Positions 26,158 to 35,917 of a DNA stretch of 64,000 nucleotides are shown piece after piece. Below the pieces are notes generated by a model. It was given only the letters and a program-made list of their open reading frames with translations, was not told the DNA's origin and made no database searches. Position numbers and translations under genes: made by a program. The stretch's first letter is position 1, and each line of letters begins with the position of its first letter. The DNA is from Hymenobacter sp. BT559 (GTDB lineage: Bacteria; Bacteroidota; Bacteroidia; Cytophagales; Hymenobacteraceae), in NCBI RefSeq assembly GCF_017571525.1, contig NZ_JAGETY010000006.1, positions 248,001 through 312,000 of the forward strand, read 5' to 3'.

Positions 26158-27945
26158 TTGAAGAATATCCGTAATTTTTGCATTATTGCCCACATCGACC
26201 ACGGCAAAAGCACCCTGGCCGACCGGCTCCTCGAGTTCACGAGCACCGTGGCCAAGCGCGACATGCAGGCCCAATTGCTCGACAACATGGACCTGGAGCG
26301 TGAGCGGGGCATCACCATCAAGAGCCACGCTATCCAGATGCAGTTTCCCTACAAAGGGGAAGTGTACACGCTCAACCTGATTGATACCCCCGGCCACGTC
26401 GACTTTAGCTACGAAGTAAGCCGCAGCATCGCGGCCTGCGAAGGTGCGCTGCTGATTGTAGATGCTTCTCAAGGTATTGAAGCTCAAACGATTTCCAATC
26501 TATACCTCGCTATTGGGGCTGACCTGGAAATCATTCCGGTGCTGAATAAAATTGACCTCCCGCACGCCATGCCGGAGGAGGTAACCGATGAAATCGTAGA
26601 CCTTATCGGCTGCAAGCCGGAGGACATCATCCACGCCTCGGGCAAGGCCGGCATTGGCATTGAGAATATCCTGAACGCCATCTGCGACCGCATTCCGGCG
26701 CCGCAGGGCGACCCGGAGGCGCCACTGCAAGCACTCATTTTTGACTCGGTATTCAACTCGTACCGGGGCATTGAAGTGCTGTTCCGCATCAAGAACGGCA
26801 CCATGCGCAAGGGCGACAAGCTGCGCTTCATGGCCACCGGCAAGGAATACGGCGCCGACGAAATCGGGGTGCTCAAGCTCAACCAGGAGTCCCGCACCGA
26901 AATGAGCGCCGGCAACGTGGGCTACCTCATCTCGGGCATCAAGGAGGCTCGTGAGGTAAAAGTCGGTGATACCATCACGACCGTTAATAACCCCACGCCG
27001 GAGGCCATCCAGGGCTTTGCCGACGTGAAGCCGATGGTATTTGCCGGTATCTACCCGGTCGATACTACCGAGTATGAGGAATTGCGCAGCAGCATGGAAA
27101 AGCTCCAGCTCAACGACGCCTCGCTGGTGTGGGAGCCGGAAACGTCGGTGGCGCTAGGGTTCGGTTTTCGCTGCGGCTTCCTCGGCATGCTGCACATGGA
27201 AATCGTGCAGGAGCGCCTGGAGCGCGAGTTCAACATGACCGTGATTACCACGGTGCCGAGCGTGCAGTTTCACGCCATTGGCACCAAGGACCAGGAGCTT
27301 GTCATCAACGCGCCTTCCGAAATGCCGGAGCCGAACTTGATTAAGCTCATCGAGGAGCCCTACATCAAAGCCCAGATTATCACCGCTTCGGAGTACGTGG
27401 GGCCGATTATCACGCTTTGCATGGAGAAGCGCGGCATTATCAAGGGCCAGAGCTACCTGACCTCGGAGCGGGTAGAGATGAACTTCGAGCTGCCGCTGTC
27501 GGAAATCGTGTTCGACTTCTTCGATAAGCTCAAGACTATCAGCCGCGGCTACGCCTCGCTCGACTACGAGCTGATTGGCTACCGCGAGTCGGACATGGTG
27601 AAGCTCGATGTGATGCTCAATGGCGAGAAAGTGGATGCCCTCTCGGCCATCGTGCACCGCTCGAAGAGCTACGAATGGGGCCGCCGCCTCTGCGAAAAAT
27701 TGCGCGAGCTGCTGCCCCGCCAGATGTTTGACATCGCTATTCAAGCATCTATCGGCCAGAAAATCATTGCGCGCGAAACCGTGAAAGCCCTGCGCAAAAA
27801 CGTAATTGCCAAGTGCTACGGCGGCGACATCAGCCGCAAGCGCAAGCTGCTCGAAAAGCAGAAAGAAGGCAAGAAGCGGATGCGCTCGGTGGGCTCGGTA
27901 GAAATTCCGCAAGAAGCGTTTCTGGCGGTGCTTAAGATTGACTGA
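26158..27945 (+). CDS. lepA: Elongation factor 4 (LepA)
   Basis: A 595-residue translational GTPase that back-translocates stalled ribosomes. [27 protein letters not shown] contains G1; G3 DTPGHVD and G4 NKIDLP follow, and the LepA-specific C-terminal domain ends with [33 protein letters not shown]. The only start compatible with the conserved N-terminus is TTG at 26158: the frame has a TAA at 26143-26145 and no ATG or GTG between. This TTG is therefore decided by sequence, not by preference. Followed by a strong terminator. Contains hardly any CTAG, unlike neighbours. Confidence 0.97.
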   Translation: MKNIRNFCIIAHIDHGKSTLADRLLEFTSTVAKRDMQAQLLDNMDLERERGITIKSHAIQMQFPYKGEVYTLNLIDTPGHVDFSYEVSRSIAACEGALLIVDASQGIEAQTISNLYLAIGADLEIIPVLNKIDLPHAMPEEVTDEIVDLIGCKPEDIIHASGKAGIGIENILNAICDRIPAPQGDPEAPLQALIFDSVFNSYRGIEVLFRIKNGTMRKGDKLRFMATGKEYGADEIGVLKLNQESRTEMSAGNVGYLISGIKEAREVKVGDTITTVNNPTPEAIQGFADVKPMVFAGIYPVDTTEYEELRSSMEKLQLNDASLVWEPETSVALGFGFRCGFLGMLHMEIVQERLEREFNMTVITTVPSVQFHAIGTKDQELVINAPSEMPEPNLIKLIEEPYIKAQIITASEYVGPIITLCMEKRGIIKGQSYLTSERVEMNFELPLSEIVFDFFDKLKTISRGYASLDYELIGYRESDMVKLDVMLNGEKVDALSAIVHRSKSYEWGRRLCEKLRELLPRQMFDIAIQASIGQKIIARETVKALRKNVIAKCYGGDISRKRKLLEKQKEGKKRMRSVGSVEIPQEAFLAVLKID

Positions 27946-27950
27946 TAACG

Positions 27951-27984
27951 AAAAGGCCGGCTTCCGTGAGGAAGCCGGCCTTTT
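27951..27984. terminator. Terminator after lepA (bidirectional)
   Basis: Stem AAAAGGCCGGCTTCC (27951-27965) with its exact complement 27970-27984, loop GTGA, then a further T. Works on both strands; separates convergent lepA and the DUF5684 gene. Confidence 0.95.
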
Positions 27985-28010
27985 TGCTGGGCTAGCCAGC
28001 AGGACTGGAG

Positions 28011-28430
28011 CTAGTAAGTGGGCGCGCCGCCTACGAAGCCCGACCCATTGACCGCGCCGGGCCCCTCGCTAGGCCCGACATAGCGGGTGTCAGCTGAAAA
28101 TCCCCATACGGTAAAAGCAATAGGCGACAGAAAAAAGGCAAATAAGTAGTTGCCAATCCCATATTTCCCATACGACTTGCACATGCCTACCACTAAAGTG
28201 ATAAGAACATACAAGTTGGCAAATGGCACCAGGAAGAGAACGAGCTGCCATAGCGGCTTGCCCACAATTTCAAACATTACAATGACATTGTAAATAGGAA
28301 TCAGGGAGACCCACCCGGGTTTACCAGCTTTTTCAAAAAGCTTCCAGAAACCAATAATTGAGAATACGACCAGGGCCATATACATAAGCCCGCCGATACC
28401 TACAAAAATTCCTGAGGATTGGTCTTCCAT
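28011..28430 (-). CDS. DUF5684 membrane protein
   Basis: A 139-residue inner-membrane protein from ATG 28430 (MEDQSSGIF). About four hydrophobic helices. Signature FEKAGKPGWVSLIPIYNVIVMFEIVGKPLWQLVLFLVPFANLY is the repeated KPGW/IPIYN pattern of DUF5684, a family sometimes fused to signal-peptidase-like proteins. The C-terminus is a short Gly-rich tail. No function known. The frame is open to 28478, but the MEDQ start fits better. Divergent from the MscS gene. Confidence 0.8.
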   Translation of the reverse strand: MEDQSSGIFVGIGGLMYMALVVFSIIGFWKLFEKAGKPGWVSLIPIYNVIVMFEIVGKPLWQLVLFLVPFANLYVLITLVVGMCKSYGKYGIGNYLFAFFLSPIAFTVWGFSADTRYVGPSEGPGAVNGSGFVGGAPTY

Positions 28431-28508
28431 AGAATGAAAAATGGTTTTGTGAGGGTGTGGTAAAAATTGCGCCGTCAAGGTAAGTGTTAAATAGTATTTT
28501 TCAAGTTT

Positions 28509-30944
28509 ATGAAATTGAGTGGGCTAGCGCTAAAGAAAGAGGAGCAAGTGCCTGCTAAAAATCAATCTGTGCGCAGATTATGTGGCGGGTTGCTTTTTCT
28601 GCTAGGCTTGCTGGCTAGCGTTGCTCCTGCCCTAGAAGCGGCACCTGCGCCGCAGAAGCCCGCACCTGCCAAGGGTACTTCTCGCCCCCAGCCCATGCTG
28701 CCCGACTCGCTGGCCCGGCGCATTGAAAAAGCCTACTTCACGCTGAGCCGCATTAATGGGGCGGCCCGGAGCAGTGCCGACACCCAGGACCTGAGTGAGG
28801 ACCTGCCCCAGGTAGAGGAAAACCTCGAAACCATTCGCCAGAACCTCGCCCACTTTGGCAGCGTGGAAGACGTGAAGCAGCTGCAGATGTATCGCGTGCT
28901 GCTGGAAGATATGCAGGAGCAGCTGAGCGATTGGCGTACCGTGCTGGCCAATGGCAACCAACAGCTTACCGCTACCCAGGCCCGGCTCGACACACTGGCC
29001 ACCGAGCTAGCCCCCACCACAGCCCAGCCCGCCGCTACTACGGCCTTTGACCAGGCCGTAGCCCGCTTGCGCACCGACCAGGACCGCGCCACCGCGTTGC
29101 TGGCCCGCCGGCGCCATGCCGTGACCAGCCTGCAAACGCGCGTATCCGTAGCCTATATTCAGGTGCTGGAGCTGCAGGATGTGGTGCGCGAGCAGATGGG
29201 CCGCTTCAGCCACGCCAATCAGCAGGTGGAGCTGCCGCCGCTGTGGCAGCCCGACCGCATCGTGGCCAACGAGCAGATGAGCGCCTTAGTACGGCAGTCG
29301 TACGCCGCCCAGCGCTCGTTGGTAGGCTACTACTTTACCGAGCACTGGGGCTACTGGGTGTTGATGGTTGTGGTGGCCGGTGGATTCTTTGGCTGGGTAT
29401 CGCGTAGCTACCGCTTTCTGCGCCGGGCCGCAGTGGAAGGAAATAGTACGGCCGCGCCGGCCGCCACGCTGGTGCTCACCGACCATCGCCTTCACTACCT
29501 GCGGCCGGTACCAGTGGCCGCTTCGCTGCTGGTCGTATTCAGTCTGGCCCCCTTTCTCGACCTGCAGCCCCCGGCCACCTACACCGACTTGTTGCAGCTG
29601 CTGTTGCTCCTCACGCTCACGGCGCTGGGCTGGCGCAGCTGGCCGCGCTCGCTGTTCTGGTACTGGCTGGCTATCGTGGGCGCTTTTTTCGTGCTCAACC
29701 TCACCTATGCCCAGCGTGCGCCGGGCCTGGGAGCGCGCTGGGCTATGCTGCTGCTCAATGCCGGCGCGGTGGCGCTCGGCTGGCGCTTGTGGGGCTACCT
29801 GCGGCAGCACCGGGTGCTGGCTGGGTTCGTGAAGCCCGTGGTGTGGCTCTTTATCGGGCTGAATGGGCTAGCCCTGCTGGCCAATGCCACCGGCCGCGTC
29901 AGTCTGGCCAAAATGTTCACGACTACGGCTATCTTCGGTCTCACGCAGGTAATTGCGCTGTCGGCCTTCGTGCGAATAGTGACGGAGGCCTTCTACCTCC
30001 AGGTGCAGCGGAGTCGGCAGGCCGGCGGGCTGGGGGCCCAGCTGCACTTTGGCAAGATGGAGAGCGGCCTGCGCCGAGGGCTCACGGCCGTGGTGGGCGT
30101 GCTCTGGCTGATGCTCTTCACCACTAACCTCAATCTTTACAACCTCTGCTACCGCGTTATTGCCGGCACGCTCACTGCGACGCACAAGTTGGGTAGTACT
30201 ACGTTCACCCTGGGCAGCCTGCTGCTGTTTGTGAGCATCATCTTCCTCACTATCCAGCTTCAGAAGTATGTGGGCTACTTTTTCGGCGAAACTGAAGATG
30301 ACTTCAGCGCCGAAACCGACCGCAAGGGAACTTGGATGGTTGCCATCCGACTCAGTATCCTGGCGGTAGGCTTGTTTCTGGCCACGCTGGCCTCGGGCCT
30401 GCCGGTCGATAAAATAGCGATTGTGCTAGGGGCCCTGGGGGTAGGTATCGGGCTGGGCTTGCAGAACATTATCAACAACCTCGTGTCGGGGGTTATTCTC
30501 ATCTTCGAGCGCCCTTTTCAGGTGGGCGACTACATCGAGGTGAAGGGGCAGACCGGTCGGGTGAAGGACATCGGTATTCGGTCCAGCAAGCTTATTTCGC
30601 AGGCGGGCTCCGAAATTATTCTACCTAACGGCGACCTGCTCAGCAACCACGTCATCAACTGGACGCTCAGCAACAACCATATCCGGACGGAGCTGGCCCT
30701 CAACCTGGGCCCGGAAATTGACCTCGATGAGGCCCGCCGCCTCATCAGCGAGGAGATTCTTAAAAACCCCAATACGCTACACAAAATAGCGCCCGAAATT
30801 CTGCTTAGTAATGTAGCCACCACCGGCTACGACCTCAAAGCATTGTTCTGGATAAACAATATCCGCCAAGAGCAGGTCCTGAAAAGCGAGCTGCTGGCTG
30901 GTATTCACCAACGCCTTACTCAAGCCGGCATCGCCATGCGCTAG
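28509..30944 (+). CDS. Large mechanosensitive channel, MscS/MscK family
   Basis: An 811-residue inner-membrane channel. N-terminal signal-like helix, then a periplasmic coiled-coil region (about 65-265), then about ten further helices and the MscS core. The core is diagnostic: ALGVGIGLGLQNIINNLVSGVILIFERPFQVGDYIEV (pore-lining helix and start of the beta domain), GRVKDIGIRSSKL, IILPNGDLLSNHVINWTLSN, and an alpha/beta C-terminus. Gates open under membrane tension to release solutes. Followed 36 nt later by folD on the same strand; the two may be co-transcribed. Confidence 0.93.
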   Translation: MKLSGLALKKEEQVPAKNQSVRRLCGGLLFLLGLLASVAPALEAAPAPQKPAPAKGTSRPQPMLPDSLARRIEKAYFTLSRINGAARSSADTQDLSEDLPQVEENLETIRQNLAHFGSVEDVKQLQMYRVLLEDMQEQLSDWRTVLANGNQQLTATQARLDTLATELAPTTAQPAATTAFDQAVARLRTDQDRATALLARRRHAVTSLQTRVSVAYIQVLELQDVVREQMGRFSHANQQVELPPLWQPDRIVANEQMSALVRQSYAAQRSLVGYYFTEHWGYWVLMVVVAGGFFGWVSRSYRFLRRAAVEGNSTAAPAATLVLTDHRLHYLRPVPVAASLLVVFSLAPFLDLQPPATYTDLLQLLLLLTLTALGWRSWPRSLFWYWLAIVGAFFVLNLTYAQRAPGLGARWAMLLLNAGAVALGWRLWGYLRQHRVLAGFVKPVVWLFIGLNGLALLANATGRVSLAKMFTTTAIFGLTQVIALSAFVRIVTEAFYLQVQRSRQAGGLGAQLHFGKMESGLRRGLTAVVGVLWLMLFTTNLNLYNLCYRVIAGTLTATHKLGSTTFTLGSLLLFVSIIFLTIQLQKYVGYFFGETEDDFSAETDRKGTWMVAIRLSILAVGLFLATLASGLPVDKIAIVLGALGVGIGLGLQNIINNLVSGVILIFERPFQVGDYIEVKGQTGRVKDIGIRSSKLISQAGSEIILPNGDLLSNHVINWTLSNNHIRTELALNLGPEIDLDEARRLISEEILKNPNTLHKIAPEILLSNVATTGYDLKALFWINNIRQEQVLKSELLAGIHQRLTQAGIAMR

Positions 30945-30980
30945 GCCGCTTCCACTTCGTTACTCCCAACTATTCGGTTC

Positions 30981-31895
30981 ATGTCAGACCCCGCAAACGC
31001 CACTGCCCACCTCATCGACGGCAAACAAGCCGCCGAAGACATCAAACTTGAAATCGCCGCCGAAGTCGAGCAGCTGAAGGCCGCCGGCCAGAAGGTGCCG
31101 CACCTCGCCGCCATCCTTGTGGGCCACGACGGCGGCTCCGAAACCTACGTACGCAACAAGGTGCTCGCCTGCGAGCGCGTGGGTTTTGCCAGCACCCTAC
31201 TACGCTTCGAAGACGACATTACCGAGGCTGAGCTGCTGGCCCAGGTGGCGTCGCTGAACGAGAATGCCGATATCGATGGCTTCATCGTGCAGCTGCCGCT
31301 GCCCAAGCACATCGACGCCGAGAAGGTCATCGAAGCCATCCGGCCCGAGAAAGATGTGGACGGTTTTCATCCTACCAACCTCGGCCGCATGGTAGCCGGC
31401 CTGCCCGCGCTGCTGCCCGCCACGCCCTCCGGCATTGTGGAGCTGCTGGCTCGGGCCGGCATTAAAACCAGCGGCCAGCACGCCGTGGTTATTGGCCGCA
31501 GCAACATTGTGGGTACGCCGGTTAGCATCTTGTTGGCTAAGAACTTGGAGACCGCTAATTGCACCGTTACTTTATGCCATTCGCGCACGAAGAACCTGCC
31601 CGAAGTAGTGCGTCAGGCCGATATCATCGTGGCTGCTATCGGCCGCCCCGAGTTCGTAACGGCCGATATGGTGAAACCCGGCGCCGTGGTTATCGACGTG
31701 GGCACCACCCGCGTGACGGATGCCAACAAGAAGTCTGGCTTCAGCCTGAAGGGCGACGTCAATTTTGCCGAAGTGGCGCCGCTAGCCTCGCGCATCACGC
31801 CCGTGCCCGGCGGCGTTGGCCCCATGACCATCGCCATGCTGCTGCTGAATACGCTGCGCGCGGCCAAGGGCGAGATATATCCAAAGAGCAAGTAG
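30981..31895 (+). CDS. folD: Methylenetetrahydrofolate dehydrogenase / methenyltetrahydrofolate cyclohydrolase
   Basis: A 304-residue bifunctional cytoplasmic enzyme interconverting methylene-, methenyl- and formyl-tetrahydrofolate. [19 protein letters not shown] holds the catalytic Tyr/Lys pair; [14 protein letters not shown] and [10 protein letters not shown] form the folate site; [16 protein letters not shown] is the NADP-binding Rossmann motif; [19 protein letters not shown] ends the active-site region. Length is normal. A palindromic repeat overlaps its stop codon, and a hairpin plus U-tract follow. Confidence 0.97.
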   Translation: MSDPANATAHLIDGKQAAEDIKLEIAAEVEQLKAAGQKVPHLAAILVGHDGGSETYVRNKVLACERVGFASTLLRFEDDITEAELLAQVASLNENADIDGFIVQLPLPKHIDAEKVIEAIRPEKDVDGFHPTNLGRMVAGLPALLPATPSGIVELLARAGIKTSGQHAVVIGRSNIVGTPVSILLAKNLETANCTVTLCHSRTKNLPEVVRQADIIVAAIGRPEFVTADMVKPGAVVIDVGTTRVTDANKKSGFSLKGDVNFAEVAPLASRITPVPGGVGPMTIAMLLLNTLRAAKGEIYPKSK

Positions 31896-32001
31896 CGCGA
31901 AGCTTCTGCTTCGCGCACGAGCACAGCGAGCATCTCGCGCTAGGGGCGTCTGGCCTGGCCTGCTCGCTGCGCTCGCGCACGAAGTAGAAGCTTCACGCTA
32001 C
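31892..32001. repeat. Inverted repeat (GTAGCGCGAAGCTTCTGCTTCGCGC type), about 27-nt arms
   Basis: Left arm 31892-31918 and right arm 31975-32001 are imperfect complements (GTAGCGCGAAGCTTCT versus GTAGCGTGAAGCTTCT). The left arm includes the folD stop codon. A second internal pair (GAGCGCAGCGAGCA-like) lies between the arms. Confidence 0.7.
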
Positions 32002-32016
32002 AGTTCGTAATTTTGA

Positions 32017-32073
32017 GCAACCGGAACCCCCGGTTGCGCCTCGGGCGTTGACGTAAGTCGCGCCCGTTTTTTT
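32017..32073 (+). terminator. Tandem hairpins with T7 tract between folD and queE
   Basis: A first stem GCAACCGG/CCGGTTGC (32017-32024, 32030-32037) is followed by CGGGCG/CGCCCG (32042-32047, 32061-32066) and T7 (32067-32073). The U-tract after the second stem ends folD transcription; queE starts 9 nt later. Confidence 0.7.
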
Positions 32074-32081
32074 GTTTGCTT

Positions 32082-32738
32082 ATGTCTGCTGTATCCGATT
32101 TACTAGCCCACTTACCCATACTGCACGCTCCAGCTGCCGATTCAACTCTTCCTGTAATGGAGCAGTTTTATACCATTCAGGGCGAAGGGTTTAATACGGG
32201 GCGCGCCGCTTATTTTATCCGCCTCGGTGGCTGCGATGTAGGCTGCGTGTGGTGCGACGTGAAAGAATCGTGGGATGCTGATGCCCACCCGCGCCAGGCC
32301 GTGGCCGACCTCGTGGCGGCCGCTAGCCTACACCCCGGCCGCAACGTGGTTATCACCGGCGGCGAGCCGCTGATGCACGACTGTCTGCCCCTCACCAGAG
32401 CCCTGCAAGAGGCGGGCTTTAAGACTTGGATTGAAACCAGCGGCGCGCACCCCCTTTCCGGCAATTGGGACTGGATATGTGTGTCGCCCAAGAAATTCAA
32501 GGCGCCGCTGCCCGAGGTGCTTGCCCACGCCGATGAACTAAAAATCATTGTTTTTAACGACAGCGACTTTAAATGGGCCGAGGAGCACGCTGCCTTGGTG
32601 CCGCCCACCACGCGCCTCTACCTGCAACCCGAGTGGAGCCGCGCTGCGCGCATGACGCCCGCCCTCATCGACTACGTGAAGGCGAACCCACGCTGGCAGG
32701 TGTCGCTGCAAACCCATAAGTACCTCGACATTCCGTAG
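32082..32738 (+). CDS. queE: 7-carboxy-7-deazaguanine synthase
   Basis: A 218-residue radical SAM enzyme that converts carboxytetrahydropterin to 7-carboxy-7-deazaguanine in queuosine synthesis. GGCDVGCVWCD carries the CxxxCxxC cluster motif; YTIQGEGFNTGRAAYFIRL precedes it, as in QueE; ITGGEPLMH is the SAM-binding GGE motif. The ATG at 32082 is chosen over the TTG two codons upstream. It follows the folD terminator immediately and ends before its own terminator. No other que gene is in the window. Confidence 0.94.
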   Translation: MSAVSDLLAHLPILHAPAADSTLPVMEQFYTIQGEGFNTGRAAYFIRLGGCDVGCVWCDVKESWDADAHPRQAVADLVAAASLHPGRNVVITGGEPLMHDCLPLTRALQEAGFKTWIETSGAHPLSGNWDWICVSPKKFKAPLPEVLAHADELKIIVFNDSDFKWAEEHAALVPPTTRLYLQPEWSRAARMTPALIDYVKANPRWQVSLQTHKYLDIP

Positions 32739-32780
32739 CAGGCCTGGCGGTACTATCTGGATAAAAGGTTGGAGGATATG

Positions 32781-32821
32781 GCAAAAAGCCCCGATTTCGG
32801 CACGAAATCGGGGCTTTTTGC
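32781..32821. terminator. Terminator after queE (19-bp perfect stem)
   Basis: GCAAAAAGCCCCGATTTCG (32781-32799) and its exact complement 32803-32821, loop of 3 nt. A-run and T-run lie inside the stem, so it is bidirectional. Confidence 0.93.
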
Positions 32822-32924
32822 CGTTTTAACGTATACTTTAACTGAACGGTCGCGGCGCCAGGCCACCGGCTAGGCCCGTCTCCCTCGCCGCTCCGGCGAA
32901 TTGTTCTTCCGCCCGCACCTGCCC

Positions 32925-34883
32925 ATGCTTTCCAAAACCCTGCTTACTTCCGGCCTGCTGCTTTGCCTGGCCGTCGTGCCCACCTTCGCCCAGCAAGTGC
33001 CCGCTAGCATCACCGATAGCAAGGCGCGCAGCCTCTACGAAAAGGCTCAAAGCCTCTACTACAAGGACCGCCAGACCCAACAGGCCCTGGTGGTATGGCA
33101 GCAGCTCATCGACAAGTTTCCCAATTACGGCGACCCCTATTTGCGCAAGGCTTCGCTGCTTGTCACGCTCGGTGACAATGCCAATGCCCTCGAGGCTTAC
33201 AAAACGGGGCTAGCCAAGCTACCCGTAGAGCCTGCCCGCGCCGGCGACTACTTGCTTATGGGCAAGCTGGCCTCGCAAGTAGGCGACTATGCCACCATGC
33301 GCACGGCTTATACCAACTACCTGGCTACCAACCCCGGCAGCAAAGCCCAGGTGGCCCTAGCCAAGCTGCAGCTGCAAAACTGCGACTTTGCCGCTGAGGC
33401 CATGGCGCATCCTACCGGCCCGGCCCCCGAGCTGCTGCCGGCGCCGCTCAACCAGTTTCGCGACCAGTACTTCCCCGTGCTCACAGCCGATAATAAGTCA
33501 CTGATTTTCACGGTGCAGCGCAACCCCGAGAAGCGCTACCAGGAAAATGAGGACGTATTTATCAGCACCCTGGCGGCCGATGGCACATTTGGCGTGCCGG
33601 AGTCGATTTCGCCCAATATTAACTCGCGGGAGAATGAAGGCACGGCCACGATTTCGGGCGATGGCAATACCTTGGTATTCACAAGCTGCGGCCGCGCCGG
33701 CGGCGTGGGCGACTGCGACCTCTACATCTCGCATCGGCGCGGCAGCCAGTGGACGGCCCCGCGCAACCTCGGCATCCTGGTCAATTCCAAGGCCTGGGAC
33801 TCGCAGCCCTCGCTTTCGGCCGATGGGCGCACGCTCTATTTTTCGTCGCAGCGCGGCGGCGGGCTGGGCGGCTACGACCTGTACGTGAGCAACGTGGGCG
33901 CCGACGGCTCCTGGACTAAGGCCCGTAACCTGGGCGCACCTATCAATACCGCCGGCGACGACCTCGGGCCGTTCATCCACGCCAGCGGCACCACGCTTTA
34001 CTACGCCACGAATGGCCTAGTGGGGCTGGGCAGCAGCGACATTTTCCGGTCCGAGCTAGGGCCCGATGGGCAGTGGAGCACCCCGCGCAACCTCGGCTAC
34101 CCCTTCAATACTTTCGCCAACGAGGCGTCGCTCTTTATTTCCTCCGACAACAAACGCGCCTACTACACCCGCGCCGACCCGCCCAAGCCCGGCGACCCGC
34201 TCGGGGCGCTGCCGGCCATTCGCATCTACGGCACTGAGGTGCCGGCCAGCGTGCGCGCCCGCGAAACCAGCAGCTATGCCCAAGGTCGGGTGTTCGACGC
34301 CGTGACCAAGAAGCCGCTTAACGCCATGGTGCAGCTCTTCGACCTTGGCACCAATGCGCTTACCCAGCAGGTGTACTCCGACGCCGAAAATGGCCAGTAC
34401 ACGGCCGTGCTTAACGAGGGCCGGGCCTACGCCATGTATGCCACCGCGCCGGGCTACCTCCTCAAAAGCCTGAACTTCGACTATTCCAACCGCCAGAAGT
34501 TTGACCCGCTCACGCTCGATATCTACCTCGACCCGGCCAGGAGCGGCCGCAGCGCGGTGTTGAACAACCTGTTTTTCGATTCCAACCAAGCTACCCTCAA
34601 GCCGCGCTCGCGCACCGAACTCGACCGCCTGGTTGAGTTTCTGCGCCAAGACCCTAGCCTGCGCGTGGAAGTGGCCGGCCATACCGACAACGTGGGCACG
34701 CCCGCGGCCAACCTCAGCCTCTCGCAGCGCCGGGCGCAGGCCGTGCTCAGCTACCTCAGTGCCCACGGCGTGCCCGCTAGCCGCCTTCGCGCCCACGGCT
34801 ACGGCGAAACGAAGCCCGTAGCAGCCAACGATTCTGATGCTCACCGCGCTCAAAACCGTCGCATTGAGCTCCGGGTGCTTTAA
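32925..34883 (+). CDS. TPR-PD40-OmpA outer-membrane-associated protein
   Basis: A 652-residue exported protein. Signal peptide MLSKTLLTSGLLLCLAVVPTFAQ; TPR-like helices (about 30-160); a beta-propeller of PD40/WD40-like repeats (FPVLTADNKSLIFTVQRN, SENEGTATISGDGNTLVFTS, SQPSLSADGRTLYFSSQRGGGLGGYDLYVS); a carboxypeptidase-regulatory-like domain (QGRVFDAVTKKPLNAMVQLFD); and a C-terminal OmpA domain (VEVAGHTDNVGTPAANLSLSQRRAQAV). This layout is characteristic of Bacteroidota OmpA proteins linked to peptidoglycan and, in some cases, PorE-like type IX secretion components. The ATG at 32925 gives the signal peptide. Confidence 0.9.
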   Translation: MLSKTLLTSGLLLCLAVVPTFAQQVPASITDSKARSLYEKAQSLYYKDRQTQQALVVWQQLIDKFPNYGDPYLRKASLLVTLGDNANALEAYKTGLAKLPVEPARAGDYLLMGKLASQVGDYATMRTAYTNYLATNPGSKAQVALAKLQLQNCDFAAEAMAHPTGPAPELLPAPLNQFRDQYFPVLTADNKSLIFTVQRNPEKRYQENEDVFISTLAADGTFGVPESISPNINSRENEGTATISGDGNTLVFTSCGRAGGVGDCDLYISHRRGSQWTAPRNLGILVNSKAWDSQPSLSADGRTLYFSSQRGGGLGGYDLYVSNVGADGSWTKARNLGAPINTAGDDLGPFIHASGTTLYYATNGLVGLGSSDIFRSELGPDGQWSTPRNLGYPFNTFANEASLFISSDNKRAYYTRADPPKPGDPLGALPAIRIYGTEVPASVRARETSSYAQGRVFDAVTKKPLNAMVQLFDLGTNALTQQVYSDAENGQYTAVLNEGRAYAMYATAPGYLLKSLNFDYSNRQKFDPLTLDIYLDPARSGRSAVLNNLFFDSNQATLKPRSRTELDRLVEFLRQDPSLRVEVAGHTDNVGTPAANLSLSQRRAQAVLSYLSAHGVPASRLRAHGYGETKPVAANDSDAHRAQNRRIELRVL

Positions 34884-35002
34884 GCAGTAAGGTTCAAGAA
34901 AAGCTTTAAGGTACTGGTTCTGGTTGTTAAATCAGCCACTTTTACTTAAAGCAAGGCTTGAAGAAAGTGAAATTTTTATAGAATTTTTCGAATAAAGTGT
35001 AG

Positions 35003-35030
35003 TGCCCGCCAAAGTGCGGGCATTTTTTTT
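35003..35030 (+). terminator. Terminator with T8 tract
   Basis: Stem TGCCCGC (35003-35009) / GCGGGCA (35016-35022), loop 6 nt, followed by eight T (35023-35030). It lies 120 nt after the OmpA gene stop. The remaining gap (34884-35252) is AT-rich and has no visible gene. Confidence 0.85.
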
Positions 35031-35252
35031 GACTAAACACTGACTTTTTCTATTTAAAATAAAACCTCGATAATCAGGCGCTTACGAACTCGATAAAAAA
35101 TGGCTTGATGAAAAAAGTACTAGGGTGACGGGATTTTATCCTATTTGGAAAATGCTCGTAGGTTTGGACCAGTTCTGCACAGCACTGCTACCATACTCGA
35201 TAAGCTATCGCCATGAGCCTGACATTTTTTCACCACTCAATTTTTCTCACCC

Positions 35253-35633
35253 ATGTACAACCTACTTGTTGCCGCCTGCCTGACTGCTAGCCTCGCTCAC
35301 GCCTCAGCTGCTAAGAAGCCCACCGCTAAAAAGCCCGCTGAAGAGTATCCGAAGGCCATTCAGGTGCGGGCCACTACGCTTACCCAGGCGCTGGCCCACC
35401 GCATTCACCTCAACGAGGGCCAGTATCTGCGTATTAAGCGTCTGCACCTGCAATACCTCACCGAGCGCCGCGACCTGGAGATGGACCTCGTGGGTGCTCC
35501 CGCAGCCGAGCGCGACACCAAGCTGGCCGCCGCTCAGCAGCAATACGAGCAGTCGCTCAACGACCTGCTGTACCCCGACCAGCGCCTGGCGTACCAGCAG
35601 CTACGGGCCAATTTCACGGCCCACCGCCTCTAG
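35253..35633 (+). CDS. Small secreted helical protein, hypothetical
   Basis: A 126-residue exported protein. Signal peptide MYNLLVAACLTASLAHASA, Lys/Ala-rich segment, then mostly helical residues: LTQALAHRIHLNEGQYLRIKRLHLQYLTERRDLEMDL and AERDTKLAAAQQQYEQSLNDLLYPDQRLAYQQL. The pattern (helix, D-L-L-xP-x-Q-x-x-x-Y) is that of Spy/CpxP-like or LTXXQ-type periplasmic proteins found in Bacteroidota. Ends at a 20-bp hairpin. Function unknown. Confidence 0.75.
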   Translation: MYNLLVAACLTASLAHASAAKKPTAKKPAEEYPKAIQVRATTLTQALAHRIHLNEGQYLRIKRLHLQYLTERRDLEMDLVGAPAAERDTKLAAAQQQYEQSLNDLLYPDQRLAYQQLRANFTAHRL

Positions 35634-35640
35634 GGTGTAA

Positions 35641-35697
35641 TAAGTTTTGGTTGCCGCCGATGCAGGCCTAGCCAGCGTCGGCGGCAACCGAAACTTA
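35641..35697. terminator. 20-bp hairpin after the small secreted protein
   Basis: Arms 35641-35660 and 35678-35697 match in 19 of 20 positions (one possible G-U pair), loop 17 nt. No clear U-tract after it; could be a repeat element as well as a terminator. Confidence 0.5.
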
Positions 35698-35706
35698 CCA
35701 GCTTTT

Positions 35707-35910
35707 ATGCGACAGTTTGAATATCTTTTGCTCGATACAGTTGCGGGCTTTTTCAGCGGTATCGATTACCCCGAACTTACCACTCGCCTTAACCAACTAG
35801 GCCGTTAGGGATGGGAAGTAGTAGCAGTAGTAGATACGGCTTTTACTGAGAACCGCACCAGAGGACTCCTTTTTACGCTCAAGCGCGAGAAATCCTCAGC
35901 AGCAGGGTAG
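35707..35910 (+). pseudogene. DUF4177-like gene interrupted by an in-frame TAG
   Basis: ATG 35707 to TAG 35908-35910 is one frame of 67 codons, broken only by TAG at 35806-35808 (codon 34). The two parts read MRQFEYLLLDTVAGFFSGID...LNQLGR and GWEVVAVVDTAFTENRTRGLLFTLKRE. This is the DUF4177 pattern, where LxxLGxxGWEVV is continuous; a single GAG-to-TAG change (Glu) would restore it. Hence a fresh nonsense mutation or, less likely, readthrough. The two halves otherwise keep coding composition. Confidence 0.8.
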
Positions 35911-35917
35911 GGCAGGA

